Assembly (NCBI GenBank): GCA_020634115.1 | Contig: JACKCH010000017.1 | Coordinates: 1 to 64,000 of the forward strand | Direction of reading: 5' to 3' | Length of the DNA stretch: 64,000 bases | Origin: Anaerolineaceae bacterium | GTDB taxonomy: Bacteria > Chloroflexota > Anaerolineae > Aggregatilineales > Phototrophicaceae | Part shown: positions 42,668-51,621 of the stretch, one piece after another | Layout: each line of letters starts with the position of its first letter | Position numbering within the stretch: position 1 is the first letter of the stretch | Program-made: the position numbers and the translations under genes | The notes under the pieces: generated by a model | Seen by the model: the letters and a program-made list of their open reading frames with translations, nothing else | Databases searched by the model: none | Told to the model about the DNA's origin: nothing

Positions 42668-44056
42668 CTACTCCGTCGCCACCAATTCGATTTCCCGCGC
42701 CCCGACATGCGAATTGACACTGCTGATTTCGACATCCTCATGAATCAGACCCGCCCAGCAGTTTTGCGGGTTGCGGGCTTCGTTCAGGTCGGTCATGCGG
42801 ATCGCGCCCCAGATCACACTTTGCTCCCCGGCAGGCAGGTAATAGTAGGTGTTACCGTTTTCCGGGTCGGTTTCCTCAACGAGATTGTCGCCCCGTGTGC
42901 CAATCGCCCAGCGCCAGGGGTAGTCGCTGACGGCGTTATCGCAGTCAATCCCCACGCGCCACGCGCCGGATTCATCGAGCCAGCCTAACGTGGCCGCCCG
43001 CTGTTCCTGCTGGTAGACTGTGCCGGGTTCCGGGCCGGTGGTGCGCAGCGGCACTTCGCTGTAGTTCTCAATCGTCAGCTTGAACACCAGTAAATCGCCG
43101 ACGGGCATGGTGATAGTGGTCAGACTTAGCGCCTGCGGGTCATTCGGCGGGGTGACTAAATCACCCTGGTGGTCTGAGTCACTATAGTACGTGTCATTGT
43201 AAGTGGTGGTATCAAATACCACGCTCGCGCCCACCGGCTGCGGCACAATCTCCGCCAGCGGTTGGCCGCCGCTTTCGATAGTGAGCGTCGCCGTCTGCTG
43301 GACAACCTGCCCCTCCGCGTCCTGCGCGACGGCATACACCGTGTATGTGCCATCTGGCGGCGGGTCGGCACCCAGGTCAACGCCGCCCTCGTAGTCGTAG
43401 GTATGGCGTCCGGCTTCCCCTGGTTTGCGCCCTTCTTCGCGCTCCGGAACGTAGAGGCGCACGCCGGTTTCATCTTCCAGGTAGACCGACAGATTGGCAT
43501 CTTTCGTCAGATATACATTGATCTGCGTCCGGTCATAAATGCCGTCCTGATTGGGCGTGAACACCGTCGGTGAGATGCTGAAATCCACCAGTTCCGGCAG
43601 GGTGGGAGCGCCGTCGGCGATGGTGAAAACGCCCGTCCACGAGTCGCTGGCACCGTCCTCACCCACTGCGTCCAGTGTCCAGGTATATTGTCCGTTCGGC
43701 ATCAGGCGGCGCAGAATTTCGCCTTGTAACGCTTCGCCAGGCAGGGTGTAGCCGTCCACTACACCGCTGAACTCGACCTGGTAATCGCCGGGGATGCGCG
43801 GTTGGTCTTCGCGGAAGCCGTACACTGTGCCATCGGCGGCCTCAAACTGCATGGTGATGGTCGCGTTGCGCGACAGGCTGTAGGTGAAAATCGTGATGTC
43901 GTCCGCCCCGTCCGCGTTGGGAGTGATGGTGTCGAGCAGGAAACTGGCCTTGGGCAGCAGCCGCACGTCGGGCTGGATGAGCAGTTGCCCGCCGATGACG
44001 ACCACGATCACCGCGACCACAGCGGCGGCCAGGACTAATCCAATGGGGATTCGCAT
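42668..44056 (-). CDS. Membrane-anchored protein with FlgD-like Ig repeats
   Basis: A 462-residue protein with one N-terminal helix (about 4-28) and an extracytoplasmic part. Two segments match the CHU_C/FlgD Ig pattern: ITPNADGADDITIFTYSLSR (about 45-65) and FTPNQDGIYDRTQINVYL (about 145-165), each followed by a beta-sandwich. The last 180 residues (from about 280) are a separate beta-rich domain with a Cys in each half (IDCDNAV and PQNCWAG). No enzymatic motif is visible; a surface or adhesion role is likely. The start at 44056 begins the membrane helix. Confidence 0.75.
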   Translation of the reverse strand: MRIPIGLVLAAAVVAVIVVVIGGQLLIQPDVRLLPKASFLLDTITPNADGADDITIFTYSLSRNATITMQFEAADGTVYGFREDQPRIPGDYQVEFSGVVDGYTLPGEALQGEILRRLMPNGQYTWTLDAVGEDGASDSWTGVFTIADGAPTLPELVDFSISPTVFTPNQDGIYDRTQINVYLTKDANLSVYLEDETGVRLYVPEREEGRKPGEAGRHTYDYEGGVDLGADPPPDGTYTVYAVAQDAEGQVVQQTATLTIESGGQPLAEIVPQPVGASVVFDTTTYNDTYYSDSDHQGDLVTPPNDPQALSLTTITMPVGDLLVFKLTIENYSEVPLRTTGPEPGTVYQQEQRAATLGWLDESGAWRVGIDCDNAVSDYPWRWAIGTRGDNLVEETDPENGNTYYYLPAGEQSVIWGAIRMTDLNEARNPQNCWAGLIHEDVEISSVNSHVGAREIELVATE

Positions 44057-44131
44057 GTTGATACACTCTCGTTCTAGCTGATGCTTTATGCAATATGAAT
44101 CGGGATCGAGTCCCCTCAATAAAGGGGGGCG

Positions 44132-44212
44132 AGTCGTCAGTTTTCAGTCATCAGCGATCAGAAAAAGAGAAATTGCCATTGGCAAAACTGAAAACTGACC
44201 ACTGAAAACTCG
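44132..44212. repeat. Heptad tandem repeat, locus 7 (two inverted arrays)
   Basis: The left array has units CGTCAGT, TTTCAGT, CATCAGC, GATCAGA; the right array has ACTGAAA, ACTGACC, ACTGAAA. GTCAGTTTTCAGT (44136-44148) and ACTGAAAACTGAC (44187-44199) are perfect inverted 13-mers around TTGCCATTGGCAA, so a long hairpin is possible. It lies between divergent promoters. Confidence 0.75.
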
Positions 44213-44356
44213 CTTTCCTTGTGTAAGTCTTGCGCCGTTTATCATAACTTTATTTCACTAAGAAGTAACTAGACCGGCATCAGTCTAGCGCAGGCCGCGC
44301 CTGACCGCCAGAGGACGTATGGCACTAGCGGGGAAACCGTTGCTTACCGGGGCAAC

Positions 44357-44385
44357 AAAAAAGCAGGTATCACCGGGATACCTGC
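44357..44385 (-). terminator. Terminator after tRNA-Cys
   Basis: On the minus strand GCAGGTATC pairs with GATACCTGC (9 bp, five-base loop), followed by TTTTTTG. Confidence 0.88.
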
Positions 44386-44389
44386 CTTG

Positions 44390-44461
44390 AGGCGACGACC
44401 GGATTCGAACCGGTGAATCAGGCTTTTGCAGAGCCTTGCCTTACCACTTGGCCACGTCGCC
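44390..44461 (-). tRNA. tRNA-Cys (anticodon GCA)
   Basis: 72 nt. Acceptor GGCGACG pairs with CGTCGCC; the anticodon loop CTGCAAA gives GCA; the T-loop is GGTTCGAAT; the discriminator is T (U73), the cysteine identity base. CCA is not encoded. A terminator follows immediately. Confidence 0.97.
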
Positions 44462-44586
44462 ATACCCCAGCATTATAATGGTTCACCCCGGCCTAAGCAA
44501 GACTGATTCAGGCCATCTCACCATAGGCCGCGTCGGGAACACCCGTTATCATAGGCGTGTTTGCTGCGGATCACGAGGAACCCCTG

Positions 44587-46728
44587 ATGACGACTCCCTA
44601 CGATACCAAGATCGCCGCCCAACTGTCTCTCCAACCCCGGCAGGTTTCAGCGGCGATTGACCTGCTCGACTCCGGCAATACGCTGCCGTTTATCGCCCGC
44701 TACCGCAAGGAAATGACGGGCGGGCTGGATGAAGACCAGATTCGGCAACTGCTCGAATCGGTCACACGGCTGCGGAACCTGGACGAACGGCGCGACACGA
44801 TTCTGGCGTCTATCGAGGAGCAAGGACAGTTGACGCCGGAACTCCAGGCGGAAATTTTGGCGGCGGAGAGCATGACGGCGCTGGAAGACCTGTACCAGCC
44901 GTATAAACCCAAGCGCCGCACCCGCGCCGGGATCGCCCATGAAAAAGGACTGCAACCCCTGGCCGACCTGGTGCTGCGCCAGGAACGGACAAACCAGACC
45001 GCCGAACAACTCGCCGCGAAATTCGTTACGGAGGATGTGCCAACCGTCGAGGAGGCGCTGGCCGGGGCGCGGGACATCGTGGCGGAAACCATCAGCGACC
45101 ATGCCGGAGTGCGCGGCACGACGCGCCAGAAGGCGCTGCGCTTCGGTCTGTTACAAGCCAGTAAAATTGACGACGCGCCGGATGAAAAGAGCGTTTACCA
45201 GCTTTACTATGAATTTGAGTACCGGGTAGACCGCCTCAAGCCCTATCAGGTCTTGGCGATTAATCGTGGCGAGGCCGAAAAGGTGCTGCGCGTCCGGCTG
45301 GACGTGGCCGAACGCGACTGGCGACAGGCGGTGGAGGATACCTTCCGGGCGGATCGTCGTTCACCGCTGGTGGGGCAGTTGGAAATGGCGATAGATGATG
45401 CCGCCAAGCGGCTGCTGCTCCCGGCGATTGAGCGCGATGTGCGGGCGGCGCTGACCGAACAGGCCGAACTGCACGCGATTCAGGTGTTCGCCGCCAACCT
45501 GCGTGGGCTGCTCAACCAGCCGCCGCTGGCCGGGCATACCGTCTTGGGCATTGACCCGGCCTACCGTACCGGCTGCAAACTGGCGGTACTGGATAGCACC
45601 GGCAAAGTGCTGGAAACCGGGGCGATTTACCCGCACCCGCCGCAGCGCGAATGGAATGACTCGCTGGCGAAACTGGCGGCGCTCATCCAAAAGCACCACA
45701 TCACCCTGATTTCGATTGGCAACGGTACGGCCTCCCGCGAAACTGAACAGTTGGTGGCGGAACTCACACGCAACCTGGACGATGTGCATTACCTGATGGT
45801 CAATGAGGCCGGGGCGAGTGTCTATAGCGCCAGCCCGCTCGCCCGCGCCGAACTGCCGGACATGGATGTGTCGCTGCGCGGCGCGGTTTCGATTGCGCGG
45901 CGCGTGCAAGACCCGTTAGCCGAACTGGTGAAGATTGACCCGAAATCTATCGGCGTCGGCCTCTACCAACATGATGTGAACCAGAAACAACTGGCGGAGA
46001 TGCTCGACAGTGTGGTCGAATCGGTGGTGAACCGCGTCGGTGTGGACGTGAACACCGCCTCTGCTGCGCTGCTGCGTTACGTGGCGGGTATCGGGCCGAA
46101 ACTGGCGGAACGCATCGTCGCCCACCGGGATGAAGGGGGACGCTTCGCGGATCGTAAGGCGCTGCGGGACGTGGCCGGGCTGGGGCCGAAGGCGTTCGAG
46201 CAGGCCGCCGGGTTCTTGCGGGTGCGTGACGGCGATAATCCGCTGGACGCCAGCGCCATTCACCCGGAAAGCTACAAAACGGCCAAAGCGGTGCTGAAGA
46301 AAGCGGGACTCAAGCCGGAAACGCCGCTGGAGGAACGCGCCCCGGCCATCATCAAACTGCAAGCCAGCCCGGATTTAGGGGCGCTGGCCGCTGAACTGAG
46401 TACGGGTGTCCCCACGCTGACCGACATTTTAGAGCAGCTGCTCCGCCCCGGACGCGACCCCCGCGAAGACTTGCCACTCCCCATCCTCCGCAGTGATGTA
46501 CTGTCAATGGATGACCTGGTGCGCGGCATGGTGCTTTCCGGCACGGTGCGCAATATGGTGGATTTCGGTGCGTTCGTGGATATTGGCGTCAAGCAGGACG
46601 GCCTGCTGCACCGCAGCCAGATTCCGCAGGGAGTGGCGCTGGCGGTGGGGGACATCATCGAAGTGGAAATCCTGGGCGTGGAAAAAGAACGCGGGCGGAT
46701 CAGTCTGGGTTGGGTGGAAACCGCATGA
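44587..46728 (+). CDS. tex: Tex family RNA-binding transcription accessory protein
   Basis: A 713-residue nucleic-acid-binding protein. The order is N-terminal helical Tex region (LDSGNTLPFIARYRKEMTGG), YqgF-like domain (about 318-450; TVLGIDPAYRTGCKLAVLDS), tandem helix-hairpin-helix (about 490-560; VAGIGPKLAERIVAHRDEGG) and a C-terminal S1 domain (about 635-710; GMVLSGTVRNMVDFGAFVDI). Length and order match Tex. The start has GAGGA upstream, and a ten-codon in-frame extension is rejected. The stop overlaps the next gene by four bases. Confidence 0.97.
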   Translation: MTTPYDTKIAAQLSLQPRQVSAAIDLLDSGNTLPFIARYRKEMTGGLDEDQIRQLLESVTRLRNLDERRDTILASIEEQGQLTPELQAEILAAESMTALEDLYQPYKPKRRTRAGIAHEKGLQPLADLVLRQERTNQTAEQLAAKFVTEDVPTVEEALAGARDIVAETISDHAGVRGTTRQKALRFGLLQASKIDDAPDEKSVYQLYYEFEYRVDRLKPYQVLAINRGEAEKVLRVRLDVAERDWRQAVEDTFRADRRSPLVGQLEMAIDDAAKRLLLPAIERDVRAALTEQAELHAIQVFAANLRGLLNQPPLAGHTVLGIDPAYRTGCKLAVLDSTGKVLETGAIYPHPPQREWNDSLAKLAALIQKHHITLISIGNGTASRETEQLVAELTRNLDDVHYLMVNEAGASVYSASPLARAELPDMDVSLRGAVSIARRVQDPLAELVKIDPKSIGVGLYQHDVNQKQLAEMLDSVVESVVNRVGVDVNTASAALLRYVAGIGPKLAERIVAHRDEGGRFADRKALRDVAGLGPKAFEQAAGFLRVRDGDNPLDASAIHPESYKTAKAVLKKAGLKPETPLEERAPAIIKLQASPDLGALAAELSTGVPTLTDILEQLLRPGRDPREDLPLPILRSDVLSMDDLVRGMVLSGTVRNMVDFGAFVDIGVKQDGLLHRSQIPQGVALAVGDIIEVEILGVEKERGRISLGWVETA

Positions 46729-47921
46729 GTGAGTTGGTGGTACGCGCGGTACGCCCGGACGAATACGAGCCGATGGCCCGGCTGGCATCGCAGGTGTTTG
46801 CGCGGGGCGACGCCAAGCTGGAACGGCGGATACTGCGCCGCTGGCATAACCGCCGGGACGGCAAAGCGCCGGACTTTGACTACCGCCTACACCGGGTCGG
46901 GTTAGTGGATGGTGAGGTGGTGGCGCATGTCCGCTTGGTACCGCGAGTCTTACGCTATGGTCAGGCGCGGTTGCGCGTGATGGGGATTTCCGCTGTGTGT
47001 ACCGCCCCCGCCTACCGCCGTCGGGGATATGCCGCCACTGTGTTGCAGGATGCGCTGCTGGTGATCGCGGAGCAGCAAGCGCACCTGAGTCTGCTGAATG
47101 GCATCCCAAATTACTATAACCGTTTCGGGTTTCACCCGGTCTGGCCGCATTTTTACGTCGAAATCCCCGCCGCCGATGCCGCCCTGCTGGAGAGTTCGCT
47201 CACGGTGCGCCCCGGCCAACCGGAGGACATCCCACATCTGATGGCGCTGTACGAGGAACACTGGGGCGGGCGCGTCTCGCTTGTTCGGCCTCAAGCGATG
47301 TGGGCGTGGCAGGTGTGGGACGGCACGCGGGAGTATTTCCGGGTTGTCGAGGATGCACACGGCCAGATTGTCGGATATATCGCCGCCTTTGACCCCACGC
47401 ATGTGATGGCCGAAGTCGTGGCCGATACGCCGGACGCGGCGCGGGCGCTGCTGGTCGAAGCGGGGCGGGCGTTCCTGGTGGCGGGCATGGCGACAATCCA
47501 ATGGTTGATGCCGCCCGATGATGCCTTTGTGATGTTTGCCCGTTCCTGGGTGGGTGTGACGGTCAAAGCCGGGTATCACCCCACCGGGGGCTGGCAGGGG
47601 CGCGTGATGGATGGACGCGCCCTGGTGGAGGCGGTGCTGCCGGAACTGGTCGAACAGGCCGAGGCCGCCCACCCGGACTTCAACCCGGCGGCGCTGTGGG
47701 TGGAGGCGAACGGCACAGGAGTCGCTATCGGGCTGCATGGACAGAAGGCGACTCTCTGCCAACTTTCCTATCCCGATTTCACGCAACTGCTGTTTGGCTC
47801 ACTGCGTCCCGATGCGCTGAGGCGGTACGTTGAGAATCCGCTGCCATTCGAGGCGGTGCGGCTGCTGGAATGGCTGTTCCCGCCGCGTCTGGCGTGCTTG
47901 GCGGCGTGGGACTGGTTTTAG
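46725..47921 (+). CDS. GNAT N-acetyltransferase, Eis-like
   Basis: A 398-residue acetyltransferase. The N-terminal GNAT domain has the acetyl-CoA loop VCTAPAYRRRGYAATVLQDA (about 88-107) and GIPNYYNRFGF. A second GNAT-like region follows (about 160-270), and the C-terminal 120 residues resemble the SCP2-like domain of Eis proteins, ending in FPPRLACLAAWDWF, so the C-terminal carboxylate expected for Eis is present. Substrate is unknown; Eis relatives acetylate amines or aminoglycosides. Its ATG overlaps the tex stop, so the two genes are coupled. Confidence 0.87.
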   Translation: MSELVVRAVRPDEYEPMARLASQVFARGDAKLERRILRRWHNRRDGKAPDFDYRLHRVGLVDGEVVAHVRLVPRVLRYGQARLRVMGISAVCTAPAYRRRGYAATVLQDALLVIAEQQAHLSLLNGIPNYYNRFGFHPVWPHFYVEIPAADAALLESSLTVRPGQPEDIPHLMALYEEHWGGRVSLVRPQAMWAWQVWDGTREYFRVVEDAHGQIVGYIAAFDPTHVMAEVVADTPDAARALLVEAGRAFLVAGMATIQWLMPPDDAFVMFARSWVGVTVKAGYHPTGGWQGRVMDGRALVEAVLPELVEQAEAAHPDFNPAALWVEANGTGVAIGLHGQKATLCQLSYPDFTQLLFGSLRPDALRRYVENPLPFEAVRLLEWLFPPRLACLAAWDWF

Positions 47922-47996
47922 CTTCTTTAGGTGGTGGATAAGACAATGTGACATTCCTGGTGTATATAGGATGATGTCCATTTTGAGGAACTGTCC

Positions 47997-49055
47997 ATGT
48001 CGGAAATCACCACCACTGTAAATCCACCGGTTGCGCGTCCTGGACTCGTCGTGTGGCGGCGGGCGCTGCTCAATCTGGGCGCGGTTGTCGCCGGGGCCTA
48101 CGGGCTGAACGTCTCGTTCTTTCTGTTTTTGCACTATGCCATTGGGGAACAGTGGACGATTGTGGGCTGGTTCAACAGTTTTATGCACCTGCTGGTTGTC
48201 CCGGCGGTGGTCTTGTTCCCGCTGGCGCTGCTGCTGCGCCGCCGGGTAGCGGCGGTTCTGCTGGTGCTGCCGCTGCTGACCTTCCTGAGTATCTACGTGC
48301 CGCCGTTTTTGCCGCGCCCCGCGCTGGCCGCCCCGGAAACTGCGCCCCAACTGACGCTGCTTACCTACAACCTCAAATCGCAGGCAGTGGATTTTGACCC
48401 GTTGACCCGCGTCATCCGTGAGGCGGACGCCGATATAGTCGCCCTGCAAGAACTCAGCACCGCCGCCGCTGCCTATCTCGACACCGAGTTTGCCGACGAA
48501 TACCCCTATCGCGCCCTGCATACGCTGGACGGCGAGCCGATTCCGGGGCAGGGCATCCTCAGTCGCTACCCCATCACCAGCGATGAATACTGGCGCATCT
48601 ACCTGGGACACCAGCGCGTCATGCTGGATTTTGCCGGGCAGGCGGTCACACTCTACAACGTACACCCGGTACAGCCCCTCAGCCCTGGCGGATTTGCTCG
48701 GCGGGCGGAAGAATTCACCGCTGTATTCGACCAGATACGGACGGAAGCCGGGCCACTGCTGATCGCCGGAGACTTTAACATGAGTGACCAATCCGACCTT
48801 TACCGGGAAATCACGGCGTTGTATAGCGATACCTACCGGGAATCTGCAACCGGGATGGGCTTCACGTTCCCGGCAGGAATCCCGCAGTTCCAGGCGTTGA
48901 CCGACACTGTCGTCTTGCGGTTCTTCCCGCTAGCGCGGTTGGACTATGTGTTTCATGACGCCGCGTTCCAACCGCTGGCTGCCCGTGTCTGGCCGGAGTC
49001 GGGTGGTTCAGACCATCATCCAGTGCTGGTTTCGTTGGCACTGGTCACGGAATGA
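47997..49055 (+). CDS. Membrane-anchored endonuclease/exonuclease/phosphatase family protein (copy 1)
   Basis: A 352-residue protein: three N-terminal helices (about 18-105), then an EEP metal-dependent hydrolase domain outside the membrane. Active-site motifs are LLTYNL (about 118), IVALQELS with the metal Glu, AGDFNMSDQSDL and SGGSDHHPVLV at the C-terminus. Family members cleave phosphodiesters in DNA, phospholipids or phosphoinositides. It is the first of two tandem paralogues, and its stop overlaps the next start (ATGA). Confidence 0.87.
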   Translation: MSEITTTVNPPVARPGLVVWRRALLNLGAVVAGAYGLNVSFFLFLHYAIGEQWTIVGWFNSFMHLLVVPAVVLFPLALLLRRRVAAVLLVLPLLTFLSIYVPPFLPRPALAAPETAPQLTLLTYNLKSQAVDFDPLTRVIREADADIVALQELSTAAAAYLDTEFADEYPYRALHTLDGEPIPGQGILSRYPITSDEYWRIYLGHQRVMLDFAGQAVTLYNVHPVQPLSPGGFARRAEEFTAVFDQIRTEAGPLLIAGDFNMSDQSDLYREITALYSDTYRESATGMGFTFPAGIPQFQALTDTVVLRFFPLARLDYVFHDAAFQPLAARVWPESGGSDHHPVLVSLALVTE

Positions 49056-50083
49056 GGAGCATCACCGGGCAATTCCGTATGTGGTCGGGGTGGCTGGGGG
49101 CTGCTCTGATCGTGGTTTACGGCCTGGGAATGTTATTCTTGCTCACCGTCCGCTGGCTAGTGGGGGAACGGTGGGCGGTGATTGCGTTTGTTGATACCGG
49201 GCTACATTTACCCCTCATCCCGGCACTATTTCTGCTGCCGCTGTGCCTGATCTTCCGGCGCTGGCGGCTGGCGCTGCTGCTGACTCCCCCGGCGCTGTTG
49301 TTTATTGTGACTTTCCTGCCGTTTTTCCTGCCGCAAGAGATCAACATCCCGTCCGGTTCGCTGGAAATCCGCTTTCTCACCTACAACCTGCACGCGGAAG
49401 AGCGACTCCTCGCCCCAATGTCCGATATTATCCGTGAGGCGGATGCCGATATAGTCGCCGTCCAGGAGATGAGCACCGCCGCTGCCGCCCACCTGGATAC
49501 CGCCTTAGCGGATTTGTACCCGTATCGCGCCCTGTTCCCGGTATCCAGCCCGTATCATGGGCGCGGACTGCTCAGTCGTTACCCGATTGTGACGGAGACA
49601 AGCTGGCCGGAAGAATATCCGATTCCGGTGCGGTTACAGCGGGCTGTCGTGGATGTTGAGGGAAATCCGGTGGTGGTCTACAACTTTCATGCGCCGCCGT
49701 CCCGCCCCATCTACCAGGGGCCATTTGATGTTCGCCCACGCATGGCGCAGACCCGCGCTTTGCTCGACCTCGCCCGGCAGGATACAGGGGCGGTGGTGCT
49801 TCTAGGGGATTTCAATACGCATATACTGGACGAAAATTACGCGCAATTGACCGCCGAATATCATGATGCGTTCTGGGATGTGGGATTGGGATTCGGGTTC
49901 ACCGGGCCAGACTGGAGTCATGAAAACTCGGCGGAAGGGCCGGGGTGGATACCGCTGTACCAGCGTTATGATTACCTGTTCTACAATGACTATTTCCTGT
50001 CGGTAGCCGCCCGCGTCTGGCCGGAGTCGGGCGGTTCCGACCATCGCCCGCTGCTGGTGACACTGGTACTGGTCGGGGAATGA
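49052..50083 (+). CDS. Membrane-anchored EEP family protein (copy 2)
   Basis: A 343-residue paralogue of the preceding gene with the same plan: three helices, then FLTYNLHAEE, IVAVQEMSTAAAAHLDTALA, LLGDFNTHILD and SGGSDHRPLLVTLVLVGE. Residues IIREADADIVA are almost identical in both copies, so the duplication is recent relative to the rest. It begins MRSITGQFRMWSGWLG, and a fragment resembling exactly this start follows its stop. All active-site residues are intact in both copies. Confidence 0.87.
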   Translation: MRSITGQFRMWSGWLGAALIVVYGLGMLFLLTVRWLVGERWAVIAFVDTGLHLPLIPALFLLPLCLIFRRWRLALLLTPPALLFIVTFLPFFLPQEINIPSGSLEIRFLTYNLHAEERLLAPMSDIIREADADIVAVQEMSTAAAAHLDTALADLYPYRALFPVSSPYHGRGLLSRYPIVTETSWPEEYPIPVRLQRAVVDVEGNPVVVYNFHAPPSRPIYQGPFDVRPRMAQTRALLDLARQDTGAVVLLGDFNTHILDENYAQLTAEYHDAFWDVGLGFGFTGPDWSHENSAEGPGWIPLYQRYDYLFYNDYFLSVAARVWPESGGSDHRPLLVTLVLVGE

Positions 50084-50139
50084 GGAGGATCACCGGATTC
50101 CGTGTAAGATTAGGGTGGCTGGGACTGCCGCCCGCCTAA
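50080..50139 (+). pseudogene. 5-prime remnant of a third EEP copy
   Basis: A 19-codon ORF beginning MRRITGFRVRLGWLG overlaps the copy 2 stop as ATGA, exactly as copy 2 overlaps copy 1. It aligns with the copy 2 start MRSITGQFRMWSGWLG and then ends at TAA. Best read as what is left of a third tandem copy, though a short coupled peptide is not excluded. Confidence 0.65.
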
Positions 50140-50174
50140 ACAAAGCTCACTGAGCAGCTACGTGGAGGATCAGG

Positions 50175-50402
50175 ATGGAAGACTTTTTGGTGGTCGTGTT
50201 TGTTATTGTGATAGGTACTCTTACTTTACTCAGTTTATTTTATCCTGATGCGATTTGGGAGTGGAACAAATTTTTAAATGATTTAAGAGGCATACAAACG
50301 AAGCCAAAGTCCGAGTCTTTCGAATCGGATCAGCAAATTCAAGGCGTACTGGGTATATTTTTCCTCGCCGCGGTGTTGGTACTCTATTTCAACAACAGGT
50401 AG
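50175..50402 (+). CDS. Small hydrophobic protein, 75 aa
   Basis: A 75-residue protein with two predicted helices (about 3-22 and 55-72) and a hydrophilic middle. I do not recognise it. GGAGGATCAGG precedes the ATG, supporting expression. Its AT content is clearly above that of the neighbours, with codons such as TTA and ATA, which hints at recent acquisition. It follows the EEP remnant. Confidence 0.55.
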   Translation: MEDFLVVVFVIVIGTLTLLSLFYPDAIWEWNKFLNDLRGIQTKPKSESFESDQQIQGVLGIFFLAAVLVLYFNNR

Positions 50403-50487
50403 GAGCGTTTTGCCCAAACCACTGTTGCGCCACAGCAAAGGGATGAAAATTCTCTGTGATTTCGGCTATTCAGAAGAACCAATGATG

Positions 50488-50515
50488 TTTTGTTTCGCGC
50501 CGAGGGATAAATCCC
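50488..50515. repeat. GCGCCGAGGGAT element, copy 2
   Basis: TCGCGCCGAGGGATAAATCC; it differs from 27248-27276 at only a few bases and keeps the palindrome GGGAT-aa-ATCCC. The 250-base gap it lies in (50403-50652) holds no gene. Confidence 0.65.
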
Positions 50516-50652
50516 CCGGCTAACGAAAAACCAAGTCCACTGGAAGGGACTCAGGCTGCCTGCACCTGAACCGCTTCAGCCGGTTTGGAACACCTTGCCG
50601 GGGCGTTTCAATGCTCGGCAGACGATTTGAAATACAATCGGGTTATCTTGAT

Positions 50653-51429
50653 TCAGGTGTTCTTCTTCGAGACATCCACCAGCACGTAGACGAAGGCCGC
50701 CGCGAACAGACCCGGCCATACCGCTTTGAGCCAGCGCGTGCCTTCATACGGGATTTCCTGGGCGACTTTGAAATTCATCTGTTGCGCCCACCAGCGAAAA
50801 TCCGTTAACGTCCAGAAGCGCAGGTGTTCCCCCGGTGTGACCACCCATTGCAGCGGGAAGCGCCCCATGAGCAGCCGCAGCCGGTGCTGGTGATACCCGG
50901 TGTTGGGAATCGAGACAATGATCGCTTTGCGGGCATACGGGCGCAGCGTATTGAGCAGACTTTCCGGGTCGGGCAGATGTTCGATGATTTCTGAGAGGAT
51001 GATATAGTCAAAAGGATTGGCGATAAAATTGGTGATCGGCTGGTTAATGTCGGCCAGGTCTACTTTCAGCCCTTCCTGACGGCAGAATTCGACGGCTTTG
51101 GGGGAGACATCCAGCCCGTAACCGTCTACCCCGCGTTTTTCGATGAGATACTGTAACAGCGCCCCGTCGCCGACGCCCAGGTCAAGCACGGAACTACCCT
51201 TACTGACGACAGTGGCGAAGGCCTGAGCGCGTTTGCGCCGCCAGGGAGACAGAATCCCCAAGCCTGCCTGCGCCTTGTTATCCCAATACACATCGTAATC
51301 CACCACGCCCACATGAGCCGTTGCCGGGTAGATGAACAGTCGGCGTGCCTTACGGTACGTGTTTGCCAGTCCCAGGTACAGGGGGCGCAGTGGGCTGTTA
51401 CGAAGGCTGGTTTTGAGTGATCTGGTCAC
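50653..51429 (-). CDS. Class I SAM-dependent methyltransferase (MetW-like)
   Basis: A 258-residue methyltransferase. SAM-binding motif I is VLDLGVGDGALLQYL, motif II is VDGYGLDVSPKAVEFC and the motif IV region is FDYIILSEIIEHLPDPESLL. MetW-like domains act in homoserine or glycan pathways; the substrate here is unknown. The C-terminus has a hydrophobic stretch (AVWPGLFAAAFVYVLV) that may be a membrane anchor. The start is GTG with GAGGA upstream. It lies alone, with surrounding glycan-type genes only loosely linked. Confidence 0.85.
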   Translation of the reverse strand: MTRSLKTSLRNSPLRPLYLGLANTYRKARRLFIYPATAHVGVVDYDVYWDNKAQAGLGILSPWRRKRAQAFATVVSKGSSVLDLGVGDGALLQYLIEKRGVDGYGLDVSPKAVEFCRQEGLKVDLADINQPITNFIANPFDYIILSEIIEHLPDPESLLNTLRPYARKAIIVSIPNTGYHQHRLRLLMGRFPLQWVVTPGEHLRFWTLTDFRWWAQQMNFKVAQEIPYEGTRWLKAVWPGLFAAAFVYVLVDVSKKNT

Positions 51430-51542
51430 AATGTCCTCAATACTTCAGGTGTATGGAAAAAGGGCTTTTTAACCCCCTCTAAATCTTTCCTGCGGTCACC
51501 GCCAGCAGGGGAGACTTGTTTGTCCTGCTTGACTAGTCCCCG

Positions 51543-51578
51543 CCCCGTTTACGGGGAGGGTTAGGGAGGGGGTAGGGG
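51543..51578. repeat. Hairpin plus G-quadruplex-capable sequence
   Basis: CCCCG-ttta-CGGGG (51543-51556) overlaps five G runs, GGGG, GGG, GGG, GGGGG, GGGG with 1-3 base loops (51553-51578). It lies in the 192-base gap between two minus-strand genes. Confidence 0.6.
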
Positions 51579-51621
51579 TCAGAAAAGCTGTTTTGTGCAG
51601 AACAAATTTAATGCGATTACC

